DNA of 64,000 nt from Eucommia ulmoides (lineage: Eukaryota > Streptophyta > Magnoliopsida > Garryales > Eucommiaceae), in the NCBI GenBank assembly GCA_016647705.1, contig JAENRU010000484.1, forward strand, positions 682,001 through 746,000. Reading direction: 5' to 3'. Positions 12,507-25,202 of this stretch are shown piece by piece (position 1 is the stretch's first letter; each line of letters begins with the position of its first letter). The notes below the pieces were generated by a model. It saw only the letters and a list, made by a program, of their open reading frames with translations, ran no database searches and was not told the DNA's origin. Both the position numbers and the translations under genes were made by a program.

Positions 12507-12721
12507 ACCTGTTATCAGCCATAAAATTCAATTCAACGACTAGCTATGTCAACCAGAAAAATGACAGCAATTAATATACGTTAATTAACTATTACGCAAG
12601 TATCAACAGCATCCACTGACACCCTATCTTAAAGTCCCCTACTGACTAGATGACTGATACGTCTTCATATCTCCCAATCCTTTACACTACAAGCACTAAT
12701 AAGTCTACAGAACCAATAACC

Positions 12722-12740
12722 TAGGCTCTGATACAAAAAT
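12722..12740 (-). other. Primer-binding site of the Tekay/Del-like element (initiator Met tRNA type)
   Basis: Next to the inner end of the 5' LTR the minus strand reads TTTTTGTATCAGAGCCTAG. This resembles the plant initiator-methionine tRNA binding site TGGTATCAGAGCC, the usual primer for plant Ty3/gypsy chromoviruses. Confidence 0.75.
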
Positions 12741-15291
12741 TGTCACCCCTCACCCCGGGCACCCATCACCCATGGAGCCGACGTGACGTCGACACGACAT
12801 CATCTGAGCGATAAACCAAAACTAGAAGGCGATAGAATGCATTCATAATTATACAATCACAAAATCAAGTCATAAAACGGCTTCTTTAACTAGGGACACA
12901 CCCGTCCCTGATATTTTAAATACAGCAAAAGGTAAAAACGACAATGAACCTCTCCTAGGTTTGCCTCAGGCCGCACCTCCCGAAATTCCCCCTCGCTATA
13001 CCATCAACGGACTCTACCCAGTGCCAGTAGGGGACCGACTCCTAGTTATTTCGCCTGCGAGTGTACTGCCTTCTTTTAATAAAACATTCTTTACATAATA
13101 ATACATTCTAAATAATACATCATTTAAATATGGATCAAGCACAAGTATCTAGATGTCACATAGCGTGTAAAAGTCTTCACAATAAATGTAGTGAAAATAA
13201 AGCAATATTTATAAGTTCCATTTCAAAACTATCTAGTATAAATATCCTACTGATCATCACAATAAAATAATCAATCACCCAGTATAAATAAACATCACAT
13301 CTCAAACCACCACTCCACCACAACACACACTGGCTAGCCATAGTGATCGTTTTAATCTCACGATCGGGAGTTGCAACGGTACCGTAACATTCGTAGAAAT
13401 ACCTTCCTACGAAATATCCACACCCCTTTTTGGGGAGAAATATAATCCACACCCCTTACGGGGGGAAATATAATCCACACCCTTTACGGGGAGAAACATA
13501 ATCCACACCCCTTACGGGGAGAAATATAATCCACTCATATCTAACGAAAATTATTTTTGAAGCCTTCTTTAGAAACCAACAAAATTCCAAAAACCCTACT
13601 TGATCCACATCATTTATGAAATCGTACAGTATAAGCTAACACATATATCATCATATATATAAGCAGAAAACAGTTTGGCAAAAAGACAGTACACTCACCT
13701 CGCTTCTTGTGCTATAATAACTGCACCGTCCAAAGCCTACCGGGATGCTGGCGTTTATGAACCTAGTAATGATAGGGTCTAAATTAATATTTTACGCAAA
13801 ATAATCAAATTGTCAGACCCTAAGTTCCAAAATTTCCCATTTTTCCCATTTTACTTATGAAAATTATTGTTTCGAGTAATTTTTATCTCATTAAAATAAT
13901 TACCTAAAATTTAGTAATACACACAGTCTCAATTTATCATTCTGATTCCGAAATTTTGATGTTAGAATTCAATTCAATAACCTGGAATAAACTTAACAGA
14001 AAACATTACTCATCCCGAATCGTTCATGGGCCGAGAAATAGGTTTTTAATTCTTTTCGGGGTGGTTTGTGCAAATTCTTCTCTTTTTTTTTTTTTTTTTC
14101 CTTTTTCTTTCTCTTTTTTTTTCTTCTTCCTTCTCTTTTTTTTTCCTGTTTCCATTTTCTGTTTGATGTCAGACCGCCGACCACCCCTTCCAATCATACA
14201 ACCACCGTTCGTCGCCGTTGGCCGACCACTCGCACACACAAGGAAACGCACACATGCTACAGTGCTGAACGAACGAACACACACTCACGTTAACACGGAC
14301 GCCGCAACAGCGCCGACCACCACCACCGTCTACAGTCGTCACCGGCGAGCTGAACAAACACACGCACACGGTCCTCACACGTACACACTCACTCCGCCGG
14401 CGACCCAACAATGTCGCCGACGACCCCCACACCTACCCACCTGATGAATAGAACACGCCCATGCACACACTACCACCGTCGGCCGGTGACCAACGGCCGA
14501 TCACCCACACACCGAAACTCACACGATCACAGACTCCACCGGCACATGCACACTAAAATACACCTACAACGTACCAAAATATCCCACCACCGACACCACC
14601 GTGACAATCGCCTGGTATACGTCACTGACCCCCACACCGCCGAACCTTTAACGACCAACTCAAAATCCTCATGCATGCATACACCCACCAAAAGTAGAGA
14701 AAAATACTCATAAATACTCACCAGACGATGGAGACGGACGGCGATCGATCACACCGTTGACGATCTCACCCCCACGGCCACCAAGCGAACCACCGGAATT
14801 TCACACGATCGTTTCAAAGCAGTGGCCACAGGAACACACACATACAGCCACGAGATACACGCTTTGCTCTCTCACCAGAGAAACGCCGATCGCGGAACCC
14901 CGACGTCCTCTTCCGATCCTCTCTCTCTAGAATTTTTTTTTCTAATTTCGAACTCGATGGAGCTATTTGATCAATGCCCATGCACAAAAGGGGTATATAT
15001 TGCATGGATTTAGTGGTGGAGAATGCTCCTAGCCTGCCACGTTGCCCCTCCGTTCTTCTCCCATTCCGGCGGTCTCGCACGCACGGCGTCGCGTGTGTTT
15101 AAAACCCCCCTTTTTTTTTTCTTTTTTTTTTAAATTACTCTTTCCCTCCTCTAATTCCTTAAAGCCTTCTTTATGAGTTCAACTTAACATTTATAAGTTT
15201 CTAAAATTGTAATTTGATCCCTAACATTTTCAATTTTTGATTTCTAATTGGCAATTATTTATGACGTACATTTTACGATTTAGGTTTTACA
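12741..15291 (-). repeat. 5' LTR of the Tekay/Del-like element
   Basis: This 2,551-base LTR starts TGTCACCCCTC and ends GGTTTTACA in plus-strand view. It pairs with 5263-7796. In its first 250 bases I count roughly 15 differences from its partner, mostly C/T and A/G. It carries four units of the 28 bp repeat at 13426-13532. Confidence 0.9.
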
Positions 15292-16270
15292 GTCGGGGCC
15301 GGTCGATTGGCATTTGGATCGTTCGGCGGAGCAACGACCCTCTCTGGGTGGATGAAGATATTGGCTGTAGAAGGGGCCGAACCTTCGGGTGAAGCCTAAT
15401 AGATATCCCCCTGGCTGGGGTATACCGGCGCTCCATAGGCGAAAGGATGAGGCCCATCTAGGGTCCATAGTAGATCGATCCCGCGAAGTTCGGGCTGGCA
15501 TGGTTCGGATTCGGCACTAAGTTCTCTATCCCGACACTTGGAGAGTTTTCATTTGGTGATCTAGTCACGAGAGTTCCACTGGACGGGAGAACAGGCACCT
15601 CCTAAGGCCAGCTAAGTTCGTTGATCATTTCCATCAACATGTCAATGGTTTCCTGTATACGAGCCATCTGAGCCACACGGGGAGATTCGGGATTGCTTTC
15701 TGATGTCATCCTAGAGTGAGTCTGGACCCAACTGCGAGTAAAGACCGGACTTCGGATGGGGGGAACCCGAATTGCATTTCTGAGACCAATTTTTCTGTCT
15801 CGTCCTATTCTTATAACAAACTCATTTATTAGTCCATGTGGGTCTTAGGTAGTTTTAAAACTCATCCGAGTTCAAAGCTTTCAATTCCGATAATGACCGA
15901 TGAAAACAGATAATGATTTATAAAAATTCTTTCATTACTTAATCGGTATTGAAAACGTTAAACTCGTTTGGTTTTTAAGACTTCCTAAGACATCATCAAT
16001 CCATCAAGTATGAAACCCCCCGTCTTGTATCATAGAATCCTAAGGGGATAATATGGATACAAGATGACCGTACTTGTGTCGGAGGGTTTACAACAATATA
16101 AGAACTCGAGAGAAAAAATAAAAAATAAAAAAATAAACATCATAACTTATTTACAAAAATAGAAGGAAAAGATAACAAAAGAAAATATAACATTCGGACA
16201 TGGAATTGTTGGACTTATTTGGACATATTAGGCTTGACCCTCTAATTGTCCCCCAGCGGAGTCGCCAGCT
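15292..16270 (-). pseudogene. gag: 5' part of gag and leader of gag-only element copy 1
   Basis: On the minus strand the region holds the Gag N-terminus. The likely start is near 15710 (MTSESNPESP), followed by AQMARIQETIDMLMEMINEL, a helical segment also present in copy 2 near 35937-36030. Between about 15780 and 16270 lies the untranslated leader. A primer-binding-site-like TGGCGACTCCGCTGGGGG abuts the LTR at 16251-16268. Fossil, broken. Confidence 0.7.
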
Positions 16271-18258
16271 AATGCGCCCAGATTTTCCAAAAGAAAAAAA
16301 ATAATAAATAATCTTAAGAAGATGGGATTTTTAAAGCGCCAGTTTTCAAAAAAAAAAATACTTAGGCCATTTTTAAAAAAATAATAAGTCGCCACCTAGC
16401 ATTGGATTTAAATGGTGTGTTAGGTTACCGAATTTTTAGAAAACAATTTAAAAGGTCTAAGTAAAAAATTGACTCTAAAAAAATACGGTCAAACCAAAGA
16501 TTCATTTAAAGACTCGGGGGTCGGTTACGCTCGGAGAAGGTGTTAGGCACCCCAAGACGCGCATCCAAAAATGGTACCTTATGTCCAATTAAGTTCAATT
16601 AGTTTAGTCCGAGTGTTTTATTTTATTTTGAAATTATTTTCTTCTTATAAAATCTTTTTGGTATTTTCACAAATAAGGTGGGACAAGTTTTTTGATTTTT
16701 TGGAATGTTCCCCTGGTATAACCTCTTATCGAATATTAAGGATTCGATAAGGATGGTTCCCGAGGGATATTTATATATGTTTTCTGAGACTTCTTTAATT
16801 CAAATAGGCAAACTAAAATAAATGAATGAGATTTGAAAATATGAATGCAAAACTAACACCTAAATAAGTTTTATTTTTTAATGCAAGAGTGACTAAAAAC
16901 TAAATGATTTAATTTAAATATGTCAACGCAAACTGATATGAATACGGGAATCGAATAAGGAACACTACGTGAATTAACGTGATTATGCGTAACAATTATT
17001 TAATTAAAAAATAGAAGTGGTGCACGTGTTATGACTAGATGTGAAAAAGTAGCGTGGATTCGTGAAAAAAAAAATATTATATGTATGAAAAGTGTAAGTA
17101 ATAAAAGTATCCTAAACATGCCCTCTAAATAATGCAAGACGTAAATATGTTAAATGGATGCAAAAATGTTTATTTTAAGTTTGCCCAATTAATTTAAAGA
17201 AGTCCTGATTTGAAATTCCCTCAAATTCTATTAATATGAGAATCGAGAGTGGTTCGCAGAAACAATTTAGTTGAAATTAATCTTTCCAAAACTTAAACGA
17301 AATCTCACGAAAAATCTACCGAGGGAAGAGATTTCCTAAAACCATTCGTTTCTAAATTCCACTTGGGTCAGAAAATGGAAATGAGGCCATGGAAAACTCT
17401 CCCACGATTTATCGAATTGTTGGATTCAACGTAAGGTTTGTAAAGATTAATTCCTATCAATAAAATATTTTATTATTTTTTTGATATTTTTTTTTTATTT
17501 TTTAGGGTTTTGATAAGAAGAATAAAATAAAAATAAAAATTAAAAAAATGCATAAAAATACAAAATAAAAAAAATGCAGTAAAATAAATAATAAAACATC
17601 TTTCACTTAATGCTCAGAGTTGGGTTTAAGCACGAGAAACCCACTCTGGGATTTTCATTGGATCATCGAACGAATTGTTTTTTTAGATTTTCCTCTTTAT
17701 TATTATAAACTGAAAAAAAAAAAAGTAAGAATTTAAATTGTGAAGAGAATAAAATAAACTGAAAAAAAAAAAATTAAAGATCAGAAAACATAAATGTTCT
17801 AGGCCAAGAATCCCGATGCTCGGGCTTTTCTCTCGCGCAGACAGCTTCCCAAAAGGGTTTACGATGAGAATCACTCTCTAAGGATTTTTTCTCTCAATTT
17901 CTGAATGTCTCCCGAATGGTTTCTCTCTAATTTTTTGTCTAAACTATGAGGAGGAGGGTCTTATCTATAGGAAGGAAGTGAAATGAGAAATCCTAGAAAC
18001 CCTAAGAAACCCTAATCCCAATTCAACGAGGAAAATGAAATAAAACCTAAAAAGAAAGGGAAAAGAAAACTTAATCCCATTTTAACAAGGAAACTTTTTT
18101 TTTTTCTTTTTTTTTCAGTTTTATTTTTTTTCTTTTTTTCCTTTATCTTTCTTTCTTTTTTCATTTTTTCTTTTCTTTTTTTTTTCTATTTTTTTCTATT
18201 TTTTTATTTTTTTAAAAATAAAAATAAAATAAATTTTAAAATAAAGCATAAATTTTTT
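16271..18258 (-). repeat. 5' LTR of gag-only element copy 1
   Basis: About 1.99 kb matching, in reverse orientation, the LTRs at 33324-35375 and 40224-42259 (for example 16340-16620 against 35040-35330). Its far end near 18258 stops short of the usual terminal sequence, so the outer edge is approximate. It is rich in A/T and pyrimidine runs. Confidence 0.8.
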
Positions 18259-18399
18259 GTTCCAAACAAAAATAACATCAAATATTATAACAAAATTTAT
18301 ATGGCAAAATATTATTGCAAAAATACAATAAGAATCAAACAGAAACAAATCTACATCAAACAAATTAAATAAAAATTAAATTTGTGAGTTGTTCCATGT

Positions 18400-19185
18400 T
18401 GTATTTGAGAAAGTTTCTTTCGTACTGATCTAAATTTGTAATGCTTCGTCTGGCCAACTGGCCTAATACCTTTTGGACTAAGTCCACGTGATCCAAAATG
18501 CTTAAACCAAAACACTAGTAGTTGCTCACATGATATTTTATATATCAGACATTTTTTTCTAATATTTCTGATGTGAGATATCACAATATCCCCATCTTAA
18601 AGACCTGACATTCTCATTGTGTTGGTTCAATTCATCACCTAATTGGCTGGTGGTATAGATAGCAATATATAAGTGGAAACAAAGTAACCCATAAGTGAAT
18701 ACAAGGTGCCTATCCTGGGGCCTCTACCCCTCTCTGGACTCTTTACTCCTCTATCAGTACCACCATGGTGTCGTTTCGACCAAGATTGGCTCTGGTTCCA
18801 TTTGTAATACCTCATACAACCCATTGGGTCAGTACCTTTTGGACCTGGTTTATGTGGCTCAAAATGCTTAAGTAAATACACTAGTAGTAGTGCACATGAT
18901 ACTTTATATGTCAAATATTCTTTTCTAATTGATGTTAGATCTCACAATATACTACACTTAAAGACGCGACGTCCTCATCGTGTCGGTCTAGTTCATCTAT
19001 TTGGTTAATGGTATAGATAGCAGCCTATAAGCGGACACATGATGCTTACCCTGGGACCCTCTCTGGAGCCTATACTCCTCTATCAATACTTAAATCAAAG
19101 TACTAATAGTAGCCCACATGTTATTTTATATATCAGACAATCTTTTTTAATACTTCTAATATTGAATCTCTCAGTCAAATATAAA
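18400..19185. repeat. Degenerate direct repeat, about three units of unknown origin
   Basis: Blocks starting near 18425, 18800 and 19085 share landmarks in the same order. These are GTACCTTTTGGAC with AAAATGCTTAA, then TAGTAGT.GC.CACATGATA, TTTATATATCAGACA, a CTCACAATAT block, ACCTGACATTCTCATTGTGT and GGTATAGATAGCA. The third unit is partial. The GATATCTCACA-type phrase resembles edges of plant LTR elements, but I cannot assign a family. Confidence 0.6.
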
Positions 19186-19549
19186 AGTAACTTAATTTTC
19201 GAGGCATATGATCTTTAATTTCTAATTCAATTTTCATCATCAACAATTAATTTAGTATTTTTAATTTATTACAATTAGATGCTGGAACACCAAACTCAAT
19301 TGAAATTCACTTTAGAAAAAAAAATTATTAAAAATTGACACCTTACTTTTTCACTAATTACATCCGTATCGCAATACCAGACAAGAATATCTTATTTGAG
19401 CGATCAAATATTAAGAGAACAATCACTATTGTTTAATACATTAGTTGCAAGCGTTCATTTTTTGTTTTGATGATAATAAACGAAGTTTTATTAATATAAC
19501 TTTACAAAATCAAGAAATACAATAGGACGAACTCCTGATACAATACAAA

Positions 19550-19940
19550 TAATTGTTATCACAATCTCCGCCACCACAGAAAATAGATAACCATCGTTGC
19601 CGCCACAACAATAAATATTCACAACTATCACAGCAAATATTTACTATAGTGATTGCCACCATAACAACAAAACATTTATTATCACCACCACCATCACCAC
19701 AGCAAAATATTTACTACTATTACTGCCGCTACCACAATAAATATTTGTCATTACCACCACCATCTCAGCAACATATTCGCTATCACTACCATGGGCACCA
19801 CAATAGACATTCCTTTTATCGTCACTACCACAATAAATATTAGTTATCACCACTATTACCAACAATATTCACTATCACCACCACCATAATAATTTTCGCT
19901 ATCACTACCGTCGCCGCCGCCGCCACCACAACAAATATCA
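19550..19940. repeat. CCA/ACC triplet-rich degenerate tandem tract
   Basis: Variants of CACCACAATAAATATT and ATCACCACC recur for about 390 bases. The open frames here encode His/Thr/Tyr runs and are artefacts. No gene is supported. Confidence 0.7.
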
Positions 19941-19987
19941 AAATTATACAATTAAAAAATAAAAATAGAAATTTTGTTTTGCAGTAG

Positions 19988-19988
<1 letters not shown>

Positions 19989-20028
<40 letters not shown>
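19989..20028. repeat. Long adenine homopolymer
   Basis: About 38 consecutive adenines. It may be a retroposed tail, but no flanking duplication is obvious. Between here and 20840 I see a GC-richer stretch (about 20200-20520) with short GA repeats and no recognisable gene. Confidence 0.7.
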
Positions 20029-20033
<5 letters not shown>

Positions 20034-21599
20034 AAATTTAAATCTTTTTTAGGGAAAAAAAAAATCTTTGAAAAATATCGCACCGGCCTGATTTGGCCAG
20101 TGACGGCTAGATCTGGGCCCTAATTTGGAAAATCAGGTCGAACCCATATCAGGAAAATCTGGAAAAAAAAAAAGAAAAAAAAAAAAAAGGAAAAGAAGAA
20201 GCAAGCCGCCGGCAATGTAGGGAGGGAGCGTTAAGGCCAAATCTGACTGAGGCGCTGGACATGAGGGTTGGCTTGTCGCCATCGCCGCCGCCTCTACTAC
20301 AGAGAGAGAGATAGAGATAGAGAGAAACGGCGTGAATTTTGGTGGCCTGTACTTCCGAGGATGTTGGTGGCAGTCGGTGGTGATGTTCTGAGGTGATGGC
20401 GGTGGTTGCCAGTGCTGTTGGGGTAGGCGGTGTGGGTCTCTGCTGTTCTTGGAACCGAAAATGCGGATGGTGGAAGACTGTGGGCTGTTGTTCTTGAAAC
20501 GGAGGGGACGGTGGAATATTGGGAAACTTTTGTTTTTTAAGAGGGTAGTTTTGACATTTAACTTTTAATACTTGGACATTTTTTTAACTTATTTTTGTTA
20601 AATGGTGTTTTATCAAAATAGAAATTGGACCTATGATCCCTTTTAATTTTCTTATAAAAGTTAGGGTTATCTTTAAATATTCCAAAAAAAAAAAAAAAAG
20701 CCCTTCTATGTAGTAATTTTTCCTACTGAAGAAGTCCTTGTATTTACTGAAAACAGTGAGTAAATCATTAGTTCATTACAAAGATTGCAAATAAAAGCTG
20801 TTTATTGGAAAAGTGTTGAGAATCAGATTTCATGCATGCATGCATGGCTATTTCTTGATGAGGAAGGCCTTCAGCCATTTGGCTGAGTTTTGGATATCTC
20901 TTTTGGTTATCGTTGAAATCGACTTAATAGATGCCGAAACGACTTGAAAATGTGCCGCTCCACTCAAAATTATCCAGTAGAGACCATGCAAAATGACCCA
21001 TCACATTCACGCCATCCCTATAAACGCAAAAATGGAGATGAAGAGAAAACAAAAAAGGAGAGGGAGAGCAGGGGTACGTTAAAAACATGTAATAAATTGG
21101 TTGGAAAGAATTAAAACTTACTGGATTGCCTGTCGAAGGAAAGTAAAATGGTCGTAGTAGTATCTTATTGTAAAGTTGTCGACGAGGGCTTCCTTGATCG
21201 GTAAAGTAGTATTATTTATCTCATCAACACCTACATATACATAGAAAGAACACAATTCATATTATACTGTTCAATATAACTGATTATATGCATATATATA
21301 CGTACTATTTTCCGTGATGTAAATAATTGGATTGTTGTAACGTCTCTTTATATATACCAACAAATCTCAGATTCCTCTTGGATAAAAGTGAAGCCAAAAC
21401 GAACCCGCCTGCAAAATATTAATTCACCAGTTTTTTCTTCCCTTTTTTTTCCAAGCAAATCACAAGAAAGAAAGAGAAAAAAATGAACGAAAATTATTTG
21501 TGGATGTAATTAGTTCAAGGTACGTACTTGTGGACCAATAAGAACCCCATCTCGAGAAACTATCACAAGAAAAAAATAATATAATTAACAAATTTTCGG

Positions 21600-21641
21600 A
21601 TACAACAAAAACTTTATGTGTGTGTATATACACACGCACAC

Positions 21642-21673
<32 letters not shown>
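21600..21673. repeat. TG/CA and TA microsatellite in a pseudogene intron
   Basis: A short TGTGTGTATATACACACGCA stretch is followed by about 15 TA dinucleotides. It lies in the intron between exons 9 and 10 of the GH1 pseudogene. Confidence 0.8.
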
Positions 21674-21675
<2 letters not shown>

Positions 21676-22585
21676 CTTTTGAAATTGTATTTACTTGTAA
21701 GGTTCAGAAGGCTATCCGTCGAGTAACTTAGGTTTGCTATGTTAATGGCTGATGTGTTAGATATATGAGCTCCATATAAAGCAGTGTAGTAGTTCAATCC
21801 AAGAAAATCATAGGACGCTTTCAACATTCTTGATTGTCTTTTTGAAAATTTAGGAAGTCTTTCTTTAACAACAGCTCGCATTGTGCTTGGGTAGTCCCCG
21901 CTTGTCAGTGATTCCATAAACCTATGTAAACATCATTTTGTACAAGTTAAAGAGCTATAAAAAAATACATATTTTAATTTTAAACCATTTTGTTATTACC
22001 ATCCAAATCTAAAATCAAGAGACCGTCTTACAACACAACAGTCTAAAATCGAGTTGGTGTAAGGCACCACCCAGTTTGATACAAGTGTAATCCCAATCCT
22101 TTCCTTTTTGTGATGCCTGTAGCACATCACATCTCAATGTTAGAGAACTTAAGCATTTGTAGTACTAATTATTGGAGAGGAAAAAAAACAAAAAAAACAA
22201 AAAAAAGTGCAGAAAATGAGCAAAATAAAACCTGATGTTTTTGTTTGTATAATTTCACAGCAGCCGCATGAGCAAGAAGTTGATGGTGTGTCACAAGATA
22301 AGGTTCTATGGCTGAATTTCCTCCTAGGCATGTTGGGTTTATGAAAGAACAGCATCGACAGGGTGCTAAGGAACCACACGTGTAACCTCCATCAATATAA
22401 GTCAAGGGCTCATTTAACGTGATCTAATACTTCACATGATCACCAAATATCTTGAAACATAGATCCGCGAAATCAAGAAAATCATTTGTACAACATTCAA
22501 CAAGGAATTAAAATGATCGATAAAAAAAATAGCTAGAAAATCCACACTAGCATGAACTTGTATGCATATGATTAAGAATGTTATG

Positions 22586-25060
22586 GATCTTATTATGCCA
22601 TGTCTATTGTTCCCTCAAAAAGGAGTGTCTTGGGAGTTGTGCTTGGGTGTTTTCAAATTTGTCGTCGTCGTCCTCAGATTTTCGGCAAGTTGTGCACGCT
22701 AGATTCTACAGCTTCTCCAAAAAGGGTCATGAACACCCTATTCACCATCGGTGACTTCCAGTAAGTAAAAGTCTCCTTTTGCGTCGTCAAGGTAAAAGGA
22801 ATCGTCGATATCAGTTAATTTCAAGCAAGAGTTGCAAAATTGGTCCATTGCATCGAACAATGAGGGCGTAAGGAGGGGTAATCAACGTCCAGGCATCACA
22901 GATCTACACTTGATTTTGGTCCTCGTTGGTAGAGGAGCTTGATTTTGAAGTATAGGTGGTAGAGCAGTCTTGCTTTCACTCAAAGTTTGTCCTGGTGGCG
23001 AATTTCGCCAATGATAGCAATGACGATTAAGAGAGTGACAGAAGGTGCGGTAGCATCGACAATCAGACGATGGGCATCAGTGGAGTGGTCGGGGGTGAAC
23101 TCCGTCATTGCAAAGTCATCGCATAGGGTTGCACCTGTTCTGTACCAGAAGTAGAATAAAAACCTACGGTGGGGGTTGTTGAGGTGCTTGCTATTCCTGA
23201 ATCTTTCAACGATGAGTGTGTTACTGATTTGATCTCTATTTTATCCTCAGATTCTGATTGGGTTAAGTGTTAAAGGTATCCTATAGTAATGAATTTCATA
23301 CATAAGGTTTCGGGGAGAAATGAGAAGGGGATTATCACTATCTTTGTGGATAATCTCCCGGAGAGAGTTAACAGTAATTGGCTTAAGCGAGTCTTTCAAT
23401 GACATGGTTGTGTGTTGGATGTGTTCATACCGACCAAGAGAAGAGTTGCCACGAATTCTAAATTTGGATTCGTGAGATTTGCTATTTTTCTTGAAGCTCA
23501 AAGGGCTATAAGAGTCCTTGATGGATTAGTTACTCTTAGAACAAAGTAGAAAGTTCGTTTTGCCGCTTTTGGACCGTTAAACCGCAGGAGTTTTGAGAGG
23601 AAAATGAGGTAAGGAAGATAGATAATGATCTTCCTTCTCTTGAGGATTCATTTGTCCAAGTACTTGATAAGGGTAGAATTATTATCAACATTGATTCAAA
23701 AGATTTTAGCGATGAGAATATTTCAGTTAATTGTGAAGGTCAAACGTTCACTATTAACATCAGAGAAGAATTCGGTGCTACTATTGGAAGCCATGTTAAT
23801 CATTTGCAAACTCTCAATGGGGTGAACAATAATATAGTCTCTATTGATTCCATTAAACAACCTTCTTACAAAGAAGTGGTGGTAAATGGGTTAGAAGCTA
23901 GAAATATTGTTGTAGGTGCAGTCTCTAAACCTTGTGAAACTTCATTCTCTGTTTGGGATAACCGACTTGTAAATTTTGTGAAGAGGGAGGATGATGTTAC
24001 TTTGGGCCTTGATCAAAGAAAAGTGATTGAGGGGAAGGTAAATTCCTTTTCAGTAGTTATTGTTGAATCTAATTCTGATACATGGGAGGTAGTCAAAGAT
24101 GTAGATGAGATTATAGCAGCCGAATTGCAACTCAAGAGCTTAAATTCATCAAAGGAAATTTTTGCATCTATTGATCTAATAGGAAATCGAGAGCTACTGG
24201 GGTCATATCTTCTAACATGGAAGGATTTTGTAGAGAAGGGTACCATCTTTAGAGATAAACAAATTGTCATGGTTAATGATAAGAGATGTGGTAGCTTATT
24301 TTTCTGGGAGTAATTCCTTATCTAGATAAAAAGATAAGATTGATGAAATTTTTGTAGAGCTCGATGGGGAAGAACCTTATAAGAAAATAGTCTCAATTCC
24401 GAAAAAGAAAAGTAAAAAAAAGTCCTTGGCGATATGGGTGTACTAACAATCTCTTTTTTGCGTTTGGGTTTGTGAAGTTGGCTATAATTGGGGATTCTAG
24501 TGCTTGGTTGTTCTAAAATTGGGAGTTTTCATGTTAATGATTGGAAGTGTTTGAGATGCTATTTTTTTGTTGTCTTTGGAATAAATGAGGGAAGGAGATG
24601 TAACTTCTCTATTATAGAGACTCACTCTTGGTTGGAAGAGGTGGGGAGAGTTTGGTTCCAAGAATTTTGTTGCACAAGAACTTGGCATAGAGTTTAACCA
24701 TTGGTATGCAGATAGGGCTCTTGCAGAAGGTCAATGTGGAGGATTAATCCTATCCAATCGAAGTTATCTCTCGACTTCGTCTTTTAAGATGTGAAGTATG
24801 TGTTTTTTTGGTTTTGTTGTTAGTGTAGATATGGTGTATTTTGTCCTAGCGTTTCTTGGGATTTTTTGTATTTTGGGTGGGACCAAGTCCCGAGATGCCT
24901 TATTAGGGTTTGGCGGATCTCTTGTTAGGGGCTAGCAGTCCCTATCTAAAACTTTTGGTGGTATTGTTTGTGGGGTCTAACAGGCTACACGGTATTTTTC
25001 TTATCGTGTGGTAAGGAGAATCTCTCCTTATTGATATATATATACTTGCTTATAAAAAAA
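22586..25060 (+). mobile_element. LINE (L1-type) with ORF1 but no ORF2, in a GH1 intron
   Basis: A 2,475-base insert is flanked by perfect 18 bp copies of ATGATTAAGAATGTTATG (22568-22585 and 25061-25078) and ends TTATAAAAAAA, the hallmark of target-primed reverse transcription. The plus strand holds an ORF1-like region with an RNA-recognition motif near 23330-23570, typical of plant L1 ORF1, followed by an open stretch at 23804-24313. I find no endonuclease or reverse transcriptase, so this copy looks internally deleted and non-autonomous. It sits in the intron between exons 6 and 7 of the beta-glucosidase pseudogene, opposite in sense. The identical duplication suggests a young insertion. 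Confidence 0.85.
23325..24313 (+). pseudogene. LINE ORF1-like region with RRM
   Basis: The plus frame reads ITIFVDNLPERVNSNWLKRV near 23327-23390, then HGCVLDVFIPTKRR and NSKFGFVRFA. These are the two RNP-type stretches of an RRM, as in plant L1 ORF1 proteins that bind LINE RNA. The frame is interrupted by in-frame stops (one just after the RVFQ segment near 23400, one after RTK near 23550). An open stretch of 169 codons, 23804-24313, includes QPSYKEVVVNG, a phrase common near the middle of such proteins. No CCHC knuckle is seen. Confidence 0.7.
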
Positions 25061-25100
25061 ATGATTAAGAATGTTATGTAATATATAAGTTAATTAGTTA

Positions 25101-25202
<102 letters not shown>

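Larger units (their letters stand above)
5263..15291 (-). mobile_element. Ty3/gypsy chromovirus, Tekay/Del-like, nested in the gag-only element
   Basis: A 10,029-base LTR retrotransposon on the minus strand. LTRs lie at 12741-15291 (5') and 5263-7796 (3'), each TG...CA. Internal parts follow the Ty3/gypsy order: Gag, zinc knuckle, protease, reverse transcriptase, RNase H, integrase, and a C-terminal chromodomain-like segment typical of Tekay/Del chromoviruses. A primer-binding site and a polypurine tract sit at the expected places, and the target is duplicated. The layout looks whole, but the coding part carries several breaks. By eye the two LTRs differ at about 5-6 percent of positions, mostly transitions, suggesting an insertion of the order of a few million years ago. 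Confidence 0.92.
583..18258 (-). mobile_element. Gag-only Ty3/gypsy-type LTR element, copy 1 (TR-GAG-like), interrupted
   Basis: This LTR-retrotransposon fossil lies on the minus strand and is split by the element at 5263-15291. Its parts are a 5' LTR (right), a primer-binding site, a gag region in two pieces, a long non-coding stretch, a tandem-repeat block, a polypurine tract and a 3' LTR (left). I see no protease, reverse transcriptase, RNase H or integrase. A second copy at 33324-42259 has the same plan, so lack of pol looks like a family trait, as in the plant TR-GAG elements (established knowledge). The Gag resembles the Tat/Ogre group of Ty3/gypsy. The copy is broken, with several breaks and one truncated end. 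It is older than the element inside it. Confidence 0.8.
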
